In this document: one piece after another, positions 37,309 through 38,320 of the stretch
Layout of the letters: each line of letters opens with the position of its first letter
Numbering within the stretch: position 1 is the first letter of the stretch
Assembly: GCA_002698225.1 (NCBI GenBank)
Contig: NZWD01000033.1
Coordinates: forward strand, 14,996-53,315
DNA from: Methanobacteriota archaeon
GTDB lineage: Archaea > Thermoplasmatota > Poseidoniia > Poseidoniales > Thalassarchaeaceae
Direction of reading: 5' to 3'
DNA: 38,320 nucleotides
Notes under the pieces: model-generated
Told to the model about the DNA's origin: nothing
Seen by the model: the letters and a program-made list of their open reading frames with translations, nothing else
Databases searched by the model: none
Made by a program: the position numbers and the translations under genes

Positions 37309-37349
37309 GCTCAAACAGGGGTCTAGGTCCGCAAACCACGGGGAAGGCC

Positions 37350-38320
37350 GTGACGATATCGCCTCTGGATTACAGATACGGGCGTGACGAGGCTAAGCAT
37401 ATATGGTCCAGAGAGGGCCGACATAGTCGTCAATTGGAGGTAGAAAGGGCCTTGGTCTGGGCCCATTGCCAACTAGGCAAAGTCAGTGCAGAGGACTACG
37501 ACATCATAGCTGACATCGCTGATCCTGGAATAGTCACCGCAGACAGAGTCGACGAGATAGAGGAAGAGACCAAACATGATATCATGGCCTTGACTAAGGC
37601 CATGGCAGAGGCTGCTGGTGAAGCAGGATGGTGTATTCATCTCGGTGCTACCAGCAATGACATCGTGGATTCGGCTGTCGCGATACAAATCAAGGATAGT
37701 ATCAGACTGCAGAGGGATGTCCTTTCCCAAGTAATCTCCACGCTATGCGACATCGCACAACGAGAACGCGACACCGTGATGATTGGGCGCACTCATGGGC
37801 AGGCTGCTGTTCCAATCACATTCGGATTAAAGGTCGCAGTATGGGTGGACGAGTTTGTTCGTCATTATGAAAGGCTCTCAGAGCTCGAAACACGTGCAAC
37901 TACTGGTAAGTTCATGGGAGCAGTGGGGACTGGCGCGGCGCAGGGAGAAAACGCATTTGAGTTGCAGAGACTAATCATGCAGGAGTTGGGGCTAGGGGTG
38001 CCAATTGCAACTACTCAGGTGGTCGGACGCGACCGATATATCGAATGGGTCGGATGGATGGCCAATGTGGCAACTACAGTAGAGAAGGTTTTGCAAGAGA
38101 TTCGTAACCTACAGAGAAGTGAGATTGCGGAGGTAGCAGAAGCCTTCGACACCAAGAAACAGGTAGGCTCTTCGACAATGGCTCACAAGAGGAATCCTAT
38201 CACTGCAGAGAATGCCTGTGGCTTAGCTAGAATCGTCCGCTCGATGATTGTGCCATCGTACGAGAATGCCCTTCTGTGGCATGAGCGTGACTTGGCAAAC
38301 TCTTCTGCAGAGAGGTTTAC
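37350..38320 (+). CDS. purB: Adenylosuccinate lyase (3' truncated by window end)
   Basis: GTG-initiated frame open to the edge: 'VTISPLDYRYGRDEAKHIW...HLGATSNDIVDSAVA...MIGRTHGQAAVPITFG...GSSTMAHKRNPITAEN...LLWHERDLANSSAERF'; absent from the supplied ORF track because it has no stop in the window. Confidence 0.93.
   Translation, partial: MTISPLDYRYGRDEAKHIWSREGRHSRQLEVERALVWAHCQLGKVSAEDYDIIADIADPGIVTADRVDEIEEETKHDIMALTKAMAEAAGEAGWCIHLGATSNDIVDSAVAIQIKDSIRLQRDVLSQVISTLCDIAQRERDTVMIGRTHGQAAVPITFGLKVAVWVDEFVRHYERLSELETRATTGKFMGAVGTGAAQGENAFELQRLIMQELGLGVPIATTQVVGRDRYIEWVGWMANVATTVEKVLQEIRNLQRSEIAEVAEAFDTKKQVGSSTMAHKRNPITAENACGLARIVRSMIVPSYENALLWHERDLANSSAERF

Noticed and set aside
1-38320. CRISPR arrays, transposases, integrases, phage genes, defence islands
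   Set aside because: No regularly spaced repeats or recognisable mobile or defence proteins seen on either strand; gene content is housekeeping-like.

Overview
This 38.3 kb window is a gene-dense archaeal chromosomal segment. I infer a marine Poseidoniales/MGII-like euryarchaeon from gene content; this was not tested by phylogeny. Most of it is assignable. The minus strand carries the proteasome-exosome superoperon (psmA, SBDS, rrp4, rrp41, rrp42, eL43, Pcc1-like, prefoldin-like) and uS12-uS7-EF-2. PAN, MetRS, ProRS, CoaBC, PriS, thiolase, KptA, Tsr3, MBF1, Dph6 and a 3'-truncated PurB are also present. Three futalosine-pathway menaquinone genes (mqnD, mqnA, mqnE) lie together, as do split transketolase subunits and isoprenoid genes (isopentenyl phosphate kinase, an Idi-GGPP synthase fusion, and a UbiD-family decarboxylase). 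The most striking item is a 158-aa HEAT-repeat protein at 11395-11871. It closely resembles one half of eukaryotic deoxyhypusine hydroxylase, with two His-Glu motifs spaced 33 residues apart and an 'SVDPAPP' segment, and it overlaps the end of mqnD by 4 nt. It is a candidate single-repeat-unit archaeal DOHH. Other items worth checking are several dyad symmetries in short intergenic spaces, a degenerate tandem repeat in a polyproline protein, the Idi-GGPPS fusion, and a few conserved-looking orphan genes. I saw no CRISPR, rRNA, convincing tRNA, transposon or phage.
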